A DNA stretch of 64,000 nucleotides, from contig JAZGTN010000085.1 of the NCBI GenBank assembly GCA_037783415.1, forward strand, positions 4,459,501-4,523,500, read 5' to 3'. Below the pieces are notes generated by a model that worked only from the letters and a program-made list of their open reading frames with translations, had not been told where the DNA came from and made no database searches. The translations under genes and the position numbers were made by a program. Numbering within the stretch: position 1 is the stretch's first letter; the number at the start of each line of letters is the position of its first letter. This DNA is from Leptasterias polaris (taxonomy: Eukaryota; Echinodermata; Asteroidea; Forcipulatida; Asteriidae). Below, in pieces: positions 1-12,810 of the stretch.

Positions 1-529
1 GAGGACATGTCATATGATCATGGGGGAGGGGTTAGAAGACAGGTCATAGGATCATGGGGGAGGGGTCAGACGACTGGTCATAGCATCCAGAGGGGTAAGA
101 GGACATGTCATAAAGGATTCTAAGGGGGTGTAATTGTCATATGTCATATGATCATGGGGCAAGGGGTTAGATGACAGGTCATAGGATCATTGGGGGAGGG
201 GACACATCATATGATCAAGTGAGAGGGGTAAGAGGACAGGTCATAGGATCACAAAGGGGTAACAGGTCATAGGATCATCGGGGATGGAGGGAGGGGTAAG
301 AGGACAGGTCATATGATCCAGAGGTGTAACAGGACATGTCATTGGAAATGTTGGATCATGGGGGGTGGTTGGGTGTAAGAGGACAGGTCAGGGATCATGG
401 GGGTAAGAGGACAGGTCATAGAATCATGGGAGGGGGATAACAGGACGGGTCATAGGATCCAGGGGGGCGGGTAACAGGACATGTCATAGGGCCATGGGGC
501 GGGGGGGGGGGGGGGGGGGGTAAGAGGAC

Positions 530-726
530 AGGGACCAATTTCATAAAGCTTTTAAGCAGAAAATACTGCTTGACAAATTTCTTTGCTAAGCAAAAAATGA
601 GTAAGGCACCAGTCACAACATTGCAAACTTTATGTAATTTTGGCTGGTAACCTGTTTCTGCTAAAGCAATACTTTTCTGTGCTGAGCAAGTTTTTGTGCT
701 TACAGGTTTTATGAAATTGGGCCCTG
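530..726. mobile_element. TIR element (MITE-like) inside the array, copy 1
   Basis: A 196-bp AT-rich island interrupts the satellite. Its ends are inverted repeats: AGGGACCAATTTCATAAAGC on the left and TTTATGAAATTGGGCCCT on the right. The inside holds motifs such as GCTGGTAACCTG and TGCTGAGCAAG that recur in relatives inside the kinesin introns. It carries no coding capacity, so it is a non-autonomous element. A run of 20 Gs precedes it. A minus-strand ORF crossing it is an artefact of the repeat. Confidence 0.85.
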
Positions 727-1918
727 GTCATAGGATCATGGGGTGAGGGGTAAGAGGAAGGTCATAAGATCCAGAGGGGTACATGTAAGAGGGGGGTGAA
801 AGAGGACAGGTCATAGCATCATGGGTGGGGGGGGGGGGGGTTAAGAGGACAGGTCATAGGATCATGGAGGGAGGGGTAAGAGGACTGGTCATAGCATCCA
901 GAGGGGTAAGAGGACATGTCATTGGACATGTTGGATCATGGGGGGTGGTTGGGTGTAAGAGGACAGGTCAGGGATCATGGGGGGTAAGAGGACAGGTCAT
1001 AGATACATGGGGGGGATAACAGGACAGGTCATAGGATCCATGGGGGTAGTAAGAGGACAGGTCATAGGATCCAGGGGGGGGGGGTAAGAGGAAAGGTCAC
1101 ACATACAGGATCCAGGGGGTAGGAGGACAGGTCATAGGATTATGTGGGAGGGGGGGGGGGGGTGAGAAGACAGGTCTTTGATCATAGCATTGTGGGGGGA
1201 AGAGGACATGTCATATGATCATGGGGGAGGGGTTAGAGGACAGGTCATAGGATCATGGGGGAGGGGTCAGACGACTGGTCATAGCATCCAGAGGGGTAAG
1301 AGGACATGTCATAAAGGATTCTAAGGGGGTGTAATTGTCATATGTCATATGATCATGGGGCTAGATGACAGGTCATAGGATCATTGGGGGAGGGGTAAGA
1401 CGACAGATCATAAGATTATGGGGGTAAGAGGACACATCATATGATCATGTGAGAGGGGTAAGAGGACAGGTCATAGGATCACAAAGGGGTCATAGGATCA
1501 TCGGGGAGGGGGTAAGAGGACAGGTCATATGATCATGGGGGGGGGGGGGTAAGAGGACAGGTCATATGATCATGGGGGGGGGGGGGTAGGAGGACATGTC
1601 ATAAAGGATTCTGAGGGGGTTGGGGGTGTAAGAGGACAAGTCATAAGATCATGGAGGTAATAGGACAGGTCATATGACCAAGGGGGTAAAGGGACAGGTC
1701 ATAGGGCCATGGGGAGTGGGGTAAGAGGAAAGGTCGTAGGATCCAGAGGGGTACAAGTATTAACAGCACGTCGTCATAGGATCATAGGCGGTGAAAGAGG
1801 ACAGGTCATAGGATCATAGGGGGTGAAAGAGGACAGGTCATAGGATCATGGGTGGGGGGGTTAAGAGGACAGGTCATATAATCATGGGGGATAAGAGGGC
1901 GGGTCAAAGGATCCAGGG

Positions 1919-2327
1919 AGATGATTGAAAACATCTGTTCACCAACTGGCTGGGTCCCGAACGGACGTTTTGCCGAAACAGGTGCCTCGTTTGAGGGTTT
2001 TAAAAGAATCATATGAGGACTAGTGAGGATGATGATGTCCTGTTAATGTTGTGTAAAAAGGCCCTTTTACAATGTGTATTGTTAACATAAAAAGCCTACC
2101 TCAATATTCAAGAATTCTATAAGTTACAGAGTTGAGGTTGCTCGATGCAGAGAGAAGATGACGTGTTTGAATTCATGGTTAAGACGAGCGCCAAGTGTTC
2201 TCTTCAGCTGAGCTTGTGCATGTCTCATTAGAACTGAGGCTTTTAAATGTCAGATCATCTTGAATACACTGCAATAAAAACCCACATATGCATAAAATTA
2301 CTCCAGCCAAGGATCAACAAGTGGGGT
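1919..2327. other. Single non-satellite island in the array
   Basis: About 410 bp of ordinary-composition DNA sits between a degraded ATCCAGGGAG monomer and a GGGGTTAAAAGGACATGTC monomer. I see one copy only, unlike the TIR element. No inverted ends, target-site duplication or convincing ORF is visible. A 68-codon minus-strand ORF that runs from here into the array is not supported. It could be an old insertion or a remnant of the sequence the array grew into. Confidence 0.7.
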
Positions 2328-3827
2328 TAAAAGGACATGTCACATGATCATGGATCCAGGGGGTAGGAGGACAGGTCATAGGATTATGTGGGAGGGGGGG
2401 GGGGGTGAGAAGACAGGTCTTTGATCATAGCATTGTGGGGGGAAGAGGACATGTCATATGATCATGGGGGAGGGGTTAGAGGACAGGTCATAGGATCATG
2501 GGGGAGGGGTCAGACGACTGGTCATAGCATCCAGAGGGGTAAGAGGACATGTCATAAAGGATTCTAAGGGGGGGTTGGGGTGTAATTGTCATATGTCATA
2601 TGATCATGGGGCAAGGGGTTAGATGACAGGTCATAGGATCATTGGGGGAGGGGTAAGACGACAGGTCATACGATTATGAGGGTAAGAGGGCAAGTCATAG
2701 GATCATGGGGGTAAGAGGACACATCATATGATCATGTGAGAGGGGTAAGAGGACAGGTCATAGGATCATTGGGGGGTAAGAGGACAGGTCATAGGATCAC
2801 AAAGGGGTAACAGGTCATAGGATCATCTGGGGGGGGGGTAAGAGGACAGGTCATATGATCATGGGGAGGTAAGAGGACAGTTCATAGGAACCAAGGGGGT
2901 GAGAGGCAGGTCATAGGATCATGTGGGGTGGGTAAGAGGACATGTCATAGGATCATGGGGGGGGGGGGGGGTAAGAGGGCAGGTAATAGGATCCAGGGGT
3001 GAGAGGACAGGTCATAGAATCATTGGGGGGTAAGAGGACAGGTCATAGGATTCAGGGGGGGGGGGTAAGAGGACAAGTCATTGATCAAGGGGGGAGTGAG
3101 ACGACAAGTCGTAGGATCCAGTGGGGGTAAGAGGACAAGTCATTGATCAATGGGGGAATAAGAGGGCAGGTCATAGGATCCAGAGGTGTAACATTGGACA
3201 TGTTGGATCATGGGGGGTGGTTGGGTGTAAGAGGACAGGTCAGGGATCATGGGGGGTAAGAGGACAGGTCATAGGATCATGAGGACAGGTCATAGGATCA
3301 TGGGGGAGGGGTCAGACGACTGGTCATAGCATCCAGAGGGGTAAGAGGACATGTCATAAAGGATTCTAAGGGGGTGTAATTGTCATATGTCATATGATCA
3401 TGGGGCAAGGGGTTAGATGATAGGTCATAGGATCTTTGGGGAGGGGTAAGACGACAGGTCATAAGATTATGGGGGTTAGAGGGCAAGTCATAGGATCATG
3501 GGGGTAAGAGGACAGGTCATAGGATCATGGGTGGGGGGAGGGTTAAGAGAACAGGTCATAGGATCATGGAGGGAGGGGTAAGAGGACAGGTCATATGATC
3601 CAGAGGTGTAACAGGACATGTCATTGGAAATGTTGGATCATGGGGGGTGGTTGGGTGTAAGAGGACAGGTCAGGGATCATGGGGGTAAGAGGACAGGTCA
3701 TAGAATCATGGGAGGGGGATAACAGGACGGGTCATAACAGGACGGGTCATAGGATCCAGGGGGGCGGGTAACAGGACATGTCATAGGACCATGGGGCGGG
3801 GGGGGGGGGGGGGGGGGGTAAGAGGAC

Positions 3828-4023
3828 AGGGACCAATTTCATAAAGCTTTTAAGCAGAAAATACTGCTTGACAAATTTCTTTGCTGAGCAAAAAATGAGT
3901 AAGGCACCAGTCACAACATTGCAAACTTTATGTAATTTTGGCTGGTAACCTGTTTCTGCTAAAGCAATACTTTTCTGTGCTGAGCAAGTTTTTGTGCTTA
4001 CAGGTTTTATGAAATTGGGCCCT
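3828..4023. mobile_element. TIR element inside the array, copy 2
   Basis: Nearly identical to the copy at 530-726 and at the same place in its higher-order unit, again right after a run of about 21 Gs and before GGTCATAGGATCATGGGG. A few single-base differences exist (GCTGAGC in place of GCTAAGC). Same position plus same flanks means it was copied with the satellite rather than inserted anew. Confidence 0.85.
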
Positions 4024-4996
4024 GGTCATAGGATCATGGGGAGAGGGGTAAGAGGAAGGTCATAAGATCCAGAGGAGTACATGTAAGAGGGGGTGAAAGA
4101 GGACAGGTCATAGCATCATGGGTGGGGGGGGGGGGGTTTAAGAGGACAGGTCATAGGATCATGGGGGGTAAGAGGACAGGTTATAGAATCATGGAGGGGA
4201 TAACAGGACAGGTCATAGGATCCAGGGGGCGGGTAAGAGGACATGTCATTGGACCATGGGGGTAGTAAGACGACAGGTCATAGGATCCAGGGGGGGGGGG
4301 GGGTAAGAGGAAAGGTCACACATACAGGATCCAGGGGGTAGGAGGACAGGTCATAGGGTTATGTGGGAGAGGGGGTGAGAAGACAGGTCTTTGATCATAG
4401 CATTGGGGGGGGGGAAGTGGACATGTCATATGATCATGGGGAGGGGTAAGAGGACAGGTCATAGGATCATGGGGAGGGGTCAGACGACTGGTCATAGCAT
4501 CCAGAGGGGTAAGAGGACATGTCATAAAGGATTCTAAGGGGGTGTAATTGTCATATGTCATATGATCATGGGGCAAGGGGTTAGATGACAGGTCATAGGA
4601 TCATTGGGGGAGGGGTAAGACGACAGGTCATAAGATTATGGGGGTAAGAGGGCAAGTCATAGGATCATGGGGGTAAGAGGACACATCATATGATCATGTG
4701 AGAGGGGTAAGAGGACAGGTCATAGGATCATGGGTGGGGGGGTGGGGTTAAGAGGACAGGTCATAGGATCATGGAGGGAGGGATAAGAGGACAGGTCATA
4801 TGATCCAGAGGTGTAACATGTTGGATCATGGGGGGTGGTTGGGTGTAAGAGGACAGGTCAGGGATCATGGGGGTAAGAGGACAGGTCATAGAATCATGGG
4901 AGGGGGATAACAGGACGGGTCATAGGATCCAGGGGGGCGGGTAACAGGACATGTCATAGGACCATGGGACGGGGGGGGGGGGGGGCGTAAGAGGAC

Positions 4997-5192
4997 AGGG
5001 CCCAATTTCATAAAGCTTTTAAGCAGAAAATACTGCTTGACAAATTTCTTTGCTAAGCAAAAAATGAGTAAGGCACCAGTCACAACATTGCAAACTTTAT
5101 GTAATTTTGGCTGGTAACCTGTTTCTGCTAAAGCAATACTTTTCTGTGCTGAGCAAGTTTTTGTGCTTACAGGTTTTATGAAATTGGGCCCT
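4997..5192. mobile_element. TIR element inside the array, copy 3
   Basis: A full-length copy. Its left end reads AGGGCCCAATTTCATAAAGC, giving a better match between the two inverted ends than copies 1, 2 and 4, which have GGGACC. Same flanking monomers as the other copies. Confidence 0.85.
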
Positions 5193-8100
5193 GGTCATAG
5201 GATCATGGGGAGAGGGGTAAGAGGAATGTCATAAGATCCAGAGGGGTACATGTAAAAGGGGGTGAAAGAGGACAGGTCATAGCATAATGGGTGGGGGGGG
5301 GGGGTTTAAGAGGACAGGTCATAGGATCATGGGGGGTAAGAGGACAGGTTATAGAATCATGGGTGGCGGGGGTTAAGAGGACAGGTCATAGGATCATGGA
5401 GGGAGGGGTAAGAGGACAGGTCATATGATCCAGAGGTTAACAGGACATGTCATTGGACATGTTGGATCATGGGGGGTGGTTGGGTGTAAGAGGACAGGTC
5501 AGGGATCATGGGGGGTAAGAGGACAGGTCATAGGAATCATGGGGGATAACAGGACAGGTCATAGGATCCAGGGGCGGGTAAGAGGACATGTCATTGGACC
5601 ATGGGGGTAGTAAGAGGACAGGTCATAGGATCCAGGGGGGGGGGGGGGGGGGTGAGAGGAAAGGTCACACATACAGGATCCAGGGGATAGGACGACAGGT
5701 CATAGGATTATGTGGGAGGGGGGTGAGAAGACAGGTCTTTGATCATAGCATTGGGGGGGGGGGGGGAAGTGGACATGTCATATGATCATGGGGGAGGGGT
5801 TAGAGGACAGGTCATAGGATCATGGATGAGGGGTCAGACGACTGGTCATAGCATCCAGAGGGGTAAGAGGACATGTCATAAAGGATTCTAAGGGGGTGTA
5901 ATTGTCATATGTCATATGTCATATGATCATGGGGCAAGGGGTTAGATGACAGGTCATAGGATCATTGGGGGAGGGGTAAGACGACAGGTCATAAGATTAT
6001 GGGGGTAAGAGGGCAAGTCATAGGATCATGGGGGTACGAGGACACATCATATGATCATGTGAGAGGGGTAAGAGGACAGGTCATAGGATCATTGGGGTAA
6101 GAGGACAGGTCATAGGATCACAAAGGGGTAACAGGTCATAGGATCACAAAGGGGTAACAGGTCATAGGATCACAAAGGGGTAACAGGTCATAGGATCATG
6201 GGGGGGGGGGGGGTAGGAGGACATGTCATAAAGGATTCTGAGGGGGTTGGGGGTGTAAGAGGACAAGTCATAAGATCATGGAGGAAATAGGACAGGTCAT
6301 ATGACCAAGGGGGTAAAGGGACAGGTTATAGGACCATGGGAGTGGGGTAAGAGGAAAGGTCGTAGGATCCAGAGGGGTACAAGTATTAACAGCACATGTC
6401 ATAGGATCATAGGGGGTGAAAGAGGACAGGTCATAGGATCATAGGGGGTGAAAGAGGACAGGTCATAGGATCATGGGTGGGGGGGGTTAAGAGGACAGGT
6501 CATATAATCATGGGGGGTAAGAGGACGGGTCAAAGGATCCAGGGGTGTGGGTAAGAAGACATGTCATTGGATCATGAGGGGAGTAGTAAGAGGACAGGTC
6601 ATAGGATCCAGGGGGGGGGGGGGGTAAGAGGAAAGGTCACACATACAGGATCCAGGGGGTAAGAGGACAGGTCATAGGATTATGTGGGAGGGGGTGAGAA
6701 GACAGGTCTTTGATCATAGCATTGGGGGAAGAGGAAAGGTCACACATACAGGATCCAGGGGGTAAGAGGACAGGTCATAGGATTATGTGGGAGGGGGGTG
6801 AGAAGACAGGTCTTTGATCATAGCATTGGGGGGGAAGAGGACATGTCATATGATCATGGGGGAGGGGTTAGAGGACAGGTCATAGGATCATGGGGGAGGG
6901 GTCAGACGACTGGTCATAGCATCCAGAGGGGTAAGAGGACATGTCATAAAGGATTCTAAGGGGGGGTTGGGGTGTAATTGTCATATGTCATATGATCATG
7001 GGGCAAGGGGTTAGATGACAGGTCATAGGATCATTAGGGGAGGGGTAAGACGACAGGTCATACGATTATGAGGGTAAGAGGGCAAGTCATAGGATCATGG
7101 GGGTAAGAGGACACATCATATGATCATGTGAGAGGGGTAAGAGGACAGGTCATAGGATCATTGGGGGGTAAGAGGACAGGTCATAGGATCACAAAGGGGT
7201 AACAGGTCATAGGATCACAAAGGGGTAACAGGTCATAGGATCACAAAGGGGTAACAGGTCATAGGATCATGGGGGGGGGTAGGAGGACATGTCATAAAGG
7301 ATTCTGAGGGGGTTGGGGGTGTAAGAGGACAAGTCATAAGATCATGGAGGAAATAGGACAGGTCATATGACCAAGGGGGTAAAGGGACAGGTTATAGGAC
7401 CATGGGAGTGGGGTAAGAGGAAAGGTCGTAGGATCCAGAGGGGTACAAGTATTAACAGCACATGTCATAGGATCATAGGGGGTGAAAGAGGACAGGTCAT
7501 AGGATCATAGGGGGTGAAAGAGGACAGGTCATAGGATCATGGGTGGGGGGGGGGGGTTAAGAGGACAGGTCATATAATCATGGGGGGTAAGAGGACGGGT
7601 CAATGGATCCAGGGGTGTGGGTAAGAAGACATGTCATTGGATCATGGGGGGAGTAGTAAGAGGACAGGTCATAGGATCCAGGGGGGGGGGGGGGGGTAAG
7701 AGGAAAGGTCACACATACAGGATCCAGGGGGTAAGAGGACAGGTCATAGGATTATGTGGGAGGGGGTGAGAAGACAGGTCTTTGATCATAGCATTGGGGG
7801 GAAGAGGACATGTCATATGATCATGGGGGAGGGGTTAGAGGACAGGTCATAGGATCATGGGGGAGGGGTTAGAGGACAGGTCATAGGATCATGGGGGAGG
7901 GGTCAGACGACTGGTCATAGCATCCAGAGGGGTAAGAGGACATGTCATAAAGGATTCTAAGGGGGGGTTGGGGTGTAATTGTCATATGTCATATGATCAT
8001 GGGGCAAGGGGTTAGATGACAGGTCATAGGATCATTGGGGGAGGGGTAAGACGACAGGTCATACGATTATGAGGGTAAGAGGGCAAGTCATAGGATCATG

Positions 8101-10695
8101 GGGGTAAGAGGACACATCATATGATCATGTGAGAGGGGTAAGAGGACAGGTCATAGGATCATTGGGGGGTAAGAGGACAGGTCATAGGATCACAAAGGGG
8201 TAACAGGTCATAGGATCATCTGGGGGGTAAGAGGACAGGTCATATGATCATGGGGAGGTAAGAGGACAGTTCATAGGAACCAAGGGGGTGAGAGGCAGGT
8301 CATAGGATCATGTGGGGTGGGTAAGAGGACATGTCATAGGATCATGGGGGGGGGGGGGGTAAGAGGGCAGGTAATAGGATCCAGGGGGTGAGAGGACAGG
8401 TCATAGAATCATTGGGGGGTAAGAGGACAGGTCATAGGATCCAGGGGGGAGGGTAAGAGGACAAGTCATTGATCAAGGGGGGAGTGAGACGACAAGTCGT
8501 AGGATCCAGTGGGGGTAAGAGGACAAGTCATTGATCAATGGGGGAATAAGAGGGCAGGTCATAGGATCCGAAGGGGGGTGGCGTAAAAAGACAGGTCATA
8601 GGATCAGGGGGGAAGAACAGGTTATATGGGGGTATGAGGTCAGGTCATAGTTTCCAGGGGGTGGGTAAGAGGACATGTCGTATGATCATGGGGGGAGAGG
8701 TTAGAGGTCAGGTCATAGGATCATGGGATAAGGGGTTAGATGACAGGTCATATGATCATTGGGGGAGGGGTAAGAGGACAGGTCATTATGATCATGGGGG
8801 TTTAGAGGACATGTCATAGGATCATGGTGGGGTAAGAGGACATGTCATAGGATCTTGGTGGGGTAAGAGGACATGTCATATGATCATGGGGAGGGGTAAA
8901 AGGACAGGTCATTATGATCATGGGGGTTTAGAGGACATGTCATAGGATCATGGTGGGGTAAGAGGACATGTCATAGGATCATGGTGAGGTAAGAGGACAT
9001 GTCATATGATCATGGGAAGGGGTTAAAGGACAGGTCATAGGATCATTGGGCGGTAAGAGGACAGGTCATAGGATCACGGAGGGGGTAAGAGGACAGGTCA
9101 TAGGATCATGGGGGTAAGAGGACAGGTCATAGGATCATGGGGGTAAGAGGACAGGTCATAGGAACTAGGTGGCGTAAGGGGACAGGTCATATGATCATGG
9201 GGTAAGGGGTTAGATGACAGGTCATAGATTCATTGGGGGAGGGGTAAGAGGACAGGTCATAGGATCCAGAAGGGGGTGAAGAGGACTTTTCCTAGGATCA
9301 TGGGGGTGGGGGTAAGAGGACATGTCATATGATCGTTGGGGAGGGGGTAAGAGGACAGGTCATAGGATCATGGCATGGGGGGGTTAAAAGTACATGTCAC
9401 AGGATCATGTGGGAGTGTAAGAGGGATGTCATATGATTATGGGGGGTAGGAGGACATGTCATAAAGGATTCTGAGGGGGGTGGGGTGTAAGAGGACAAGT
9501 CATAAGATCATGGAGGTAATAGGACAGGTCATATGACCAAGGGGGTAAGGGACAGGTCATAGGACCATGGGGAGTGGGGTAAGAGGAAAGGTCGTAGGAT
9601 CCAGAGGGGTACAAGTATTAACAGCACATGTCATAGGATCATAGGGGGTGAAAGAGGACAGGTCATAGGATCATGGGTGGGGGGGGGTTAAGAGGACAGG
9701 TCATATAATCATGGGGGGTAAGAGGACGGGTCAAAGGATCCAGGAGTGTGGGTAAGAAGACATGTCATTGGATCATGGTGGGAGTAGTAAGAGGACAGGT
9801 CATAGGATCCAGGGGGGAGGGGGTAAGAGGAAAGGTCACATATATGATCCAGGGGGTAAGAAGACAGGTCATAGGATTATGTGGGGAAGTAAGAGGATAT
9901 ATGTCACATGATCATGGGGGGAGGGGTCAGAGGACAGGTCATACCATCCAGAGGGGTACATGTAAGAGGGGGGTGAAAGAGGACATGTCATAGCATCATG
10001 GGTGGGGGGGGGGGGGTTAGGAGGACAGATCATAGGATCATGGAGGGAGGGGTAAGAGGACAGGTCATATGATCCAGAGGTGTAACAGGACATGTCATTG
10101 GACATGTTGGATCATGGGGGTGGTTGGGTGTAAGAGGACAGGTCAGGGATCATGGGGGGTAAGAGGACAGGCCATAGGATCATGGGGGAGGGGTCAGACG
10201 ACTGGTCATAGCATCCAGAGGGGTAAGAGGACATGTCATAAAGGATTCTAAGGGGGTGTAATTGTCATATGTCATATGATCATGGGGCAAGGGGTTAGAT
10301 GACAGGTCATAGGATCTTTGGGGAGGGGTAAGACGACAGGTCATAAGATTATGGGGGTAAGAGGGCAAGTCATAGGATCATGGGGGTAAGAGGACAGGTC
10401 ATAGGATCATGGGTGGGGGGGGGGGGGGGGTTAAGAGAACAGGTCATAGGATCATGGAGGGAGGGGTAAGAGGACAGGTCATATGATCCAGAGGTGTAAC
10501 AGGACATGTCATTGGAAATGTTGGATCATGGGGGGTGGTTGGGTGTAAGAGGACAGGTCAGGGATCATGGGGGTAAGAGGACAGGTCATAGAATCATGGG
10601 AGGGGGATAACAGGACGGGTCATAGGATCCAGGAGGGCGGGTAACAGGACATGTCATAGGACCATGGGGCGGGGGGGGGGGGGGGGTAAGAGGAC

Positions 10696-10891
10696 AGGGA
10701 CCAATTTCATAAAGCTTTTAAGCAGAAAATACTGCTTGACAAATTTCTTTGCTGAGCAAAAAATGAGTAAGGCACCAGTCACAACATTGCAAACTTTATG
10801 TAATTTTGGCTGGTAACCTGTTTCTGCTAAAGCAATACTTTTCTGTGCTGAGCAAGTTTTTGTGCTTACAGGTTTTATGAAATTGGGCCCT
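10696..10891. mobile_element. TIR element inside the array, copy 4
   Basis: A full-length copy with the GGGACC left end and GCTGAGC variant, so closest by eye to copy 2 (3828-4023). Flanking monomers also match copy 2, which supports duplication of a larger block. Confidence 0.85.
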
Positions 10892-11862
10892 GGTCATAGG
10901 ATCATGGGGAGAGGGGTAAGAGGAAGGTCATAAGATCCAGAGGAGTACATGTAAGAGGGGTGAAAGAGGACAGGTCATAGCATCATGGGTGGGGGGGGGG
11001 GGGGTTTAAGAGGACAGGTCATAGGATCATGGGGGGTAAGAGGACAGGTTATAGAATCATGGAGGGGATAACAGGACAGGTCATAGGATCCAGGGGGGCG
11101 GGTAAGAGGACATGTTATTGGACCATGGGGGTAGTAAGAGGACAGGTCATAGGATCCAGGGGGGGGGGGGGTAAGAGGAAAGGTCACACATACAGGATCC
11201 AGGGGGTAGGAGGACAGGTCATAGGATTATGTGGGAGGGGGGGGGGGGGGTGAGAAGACAGGTCTTTGATCATAGCATTGGGGGGGGGAAGTGGACATGT
11301 CATATGATCATGGGGGAGGGGTAAGAGGACAGGTCATAGGATCATGGGGGAGGGGTCAGACGACTGGTCATAGCATCCAGAGGGGTAAGAGGACATGTCA
11401 TAAAGGATTCTAAGGGGGTGTAATTGTCATATGTCATATGATCATGGGGCAACGGGTTAGATGACAGGTCATAGGATCATTGGGGGAGGGGTAAGACGAC
11501 AGGTCATAAGATTATGGGGGTAAGAGGGCAAGTCATAGGATCATGGGGGTAAGAGGACACATCATATGATCATGTGAGAGGGGTAAGAGGACAGGTCATA
11601 GGATCATGGGGGGGGGGGGTGGGGTTAAGAGGACATGTCATAGGATCATGGAGGGAGGGATAATAGGACAGGTCATATGATCCAGAGGTGTAACAGGACA
11701 TGTCATTGGACATGTTGGATCATGGGGGGTGGTTGGGTGTAAGAGGACAGGTCATAGAATCATGGGAGGGGGATAACAGGACGGGTCATAGGATCCAGGG
11801 GGGCGGGTAACAGGACATGTCATAGGACCATGGGGCGGGGGGGGGGGGGGGGGTAAGAGGAC

Positions 11863-12058
11863 AGGGCCCAATTTCATAAAGCTTTTAAGCAGAAAATACT
11901 GCTTGACAAATTTCTTTGCTAAGCAAAAAATGAGTAAGGCACCAGTCACAATATTGCAAACTTTATGTAATTTTGGCTGGTAACCTGTTTCTGCTAAAGC
12001 AATACTTTTCTGTGCTGAGCAAGTTTTTGTGCTTACAGGTTTTATGAAATTGGGCCCT
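11863..12058. mobile_element. TIR element inside the array, copy 5
   Basis: A full-length copy with the GGGCCC left end and GCTAAGC variant, closest by eye to copy 3 (4997-5192). It has a private change, ACAATATTG for ACAACATTG. Preceded by a long G-run as in the others. Confidence 0.85.
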
Positions 12059-12810
12059 GGTCATAGGATCATGGGGAGAGGGGTAAGAGGAAGGTCATAA
12101 GATCCAGAGGGGTACATGTAAGAGGGGGGTGAAAGAGGACAGGTCATAGCATCATGGGTGGCGGGGGGTTAAGAGGACAGGTCATAGGATCATGGAGGGA
12201 GGGGTAAGAGGACAGGTCATATGATCCAGAGGTGTAACAGGACATGTCATTGGACATGTTGGATCATGGGGGGTGGTTGGGTGTAAGAGGACAGGTCAGG
12301 GATCATGGGGGGTAAGAGGACAGGTCATAGAATCATGGGGGATAACAGGACAGGTCATAGGATCCAGGGGGCGGGTAAGAGGACATGTCATTGGACCATG
12401 GGGGTAGTAAGAAGACAGGTCATAGGATCCAGGGGGGGGTGAGAGGAAAGGTCACACATACAGGATCCAGGGGATAGGACGACAGGTCATACGATTATGT
12501 GGGAGGGGGGGGGGGTGAGAAGACAAGTCTTTGATCATAGCATTGGGGGGAAAGAGGACATGTCATATGATCATGGGGGAGGGGTTAGAGGACAGGTCAT
12601 AGGATTATGGGGGAGGGGTCAGACGACTGGTCATAGCATCCAGAGGGGTAAGAGGACATGTCATAAAGGATTCTAAGGGGGTGTAATTGTCATATGTCAC
12701 ATGATCATGGGGCAAGGGGTTAGATGACAGGTCATAGGATCATTGGGGGAGGGGTAAGACGACAGATCATAAGATTATGGGGGTAAGAGGGCAAGTCATA
12801 GGATCATGGG

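Larger units (their letters stand above)
1..12810. repeat. Left higher-order repeat domain (1.0-1.35 kb units)
   Basis: A diagnostic monomer string (CAGACGACTGGTCATAGC, then ATCCAGAGG, then CATAAAGGATTCTAAGG, then a GTAATTGTCATATGTC unit) recurs near 68, 1268, 2511, 3312, 4481, 5834, 6902, 7903, 10194, 11356 and 12619. Most spacings are 1.0-1.35 kb, with one short (about 0.8 kb) and one long (about 2.3 kb) interval. This shows multi-monomer units of irregular length, as expected from unequal crossover. Small secondary duplications occur inside, for example the repeated block around 6626-6840 and triple CACAAAGGGGTAACAGG units near 6115-6190 and 7190-7265. Confidence 0.85.
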
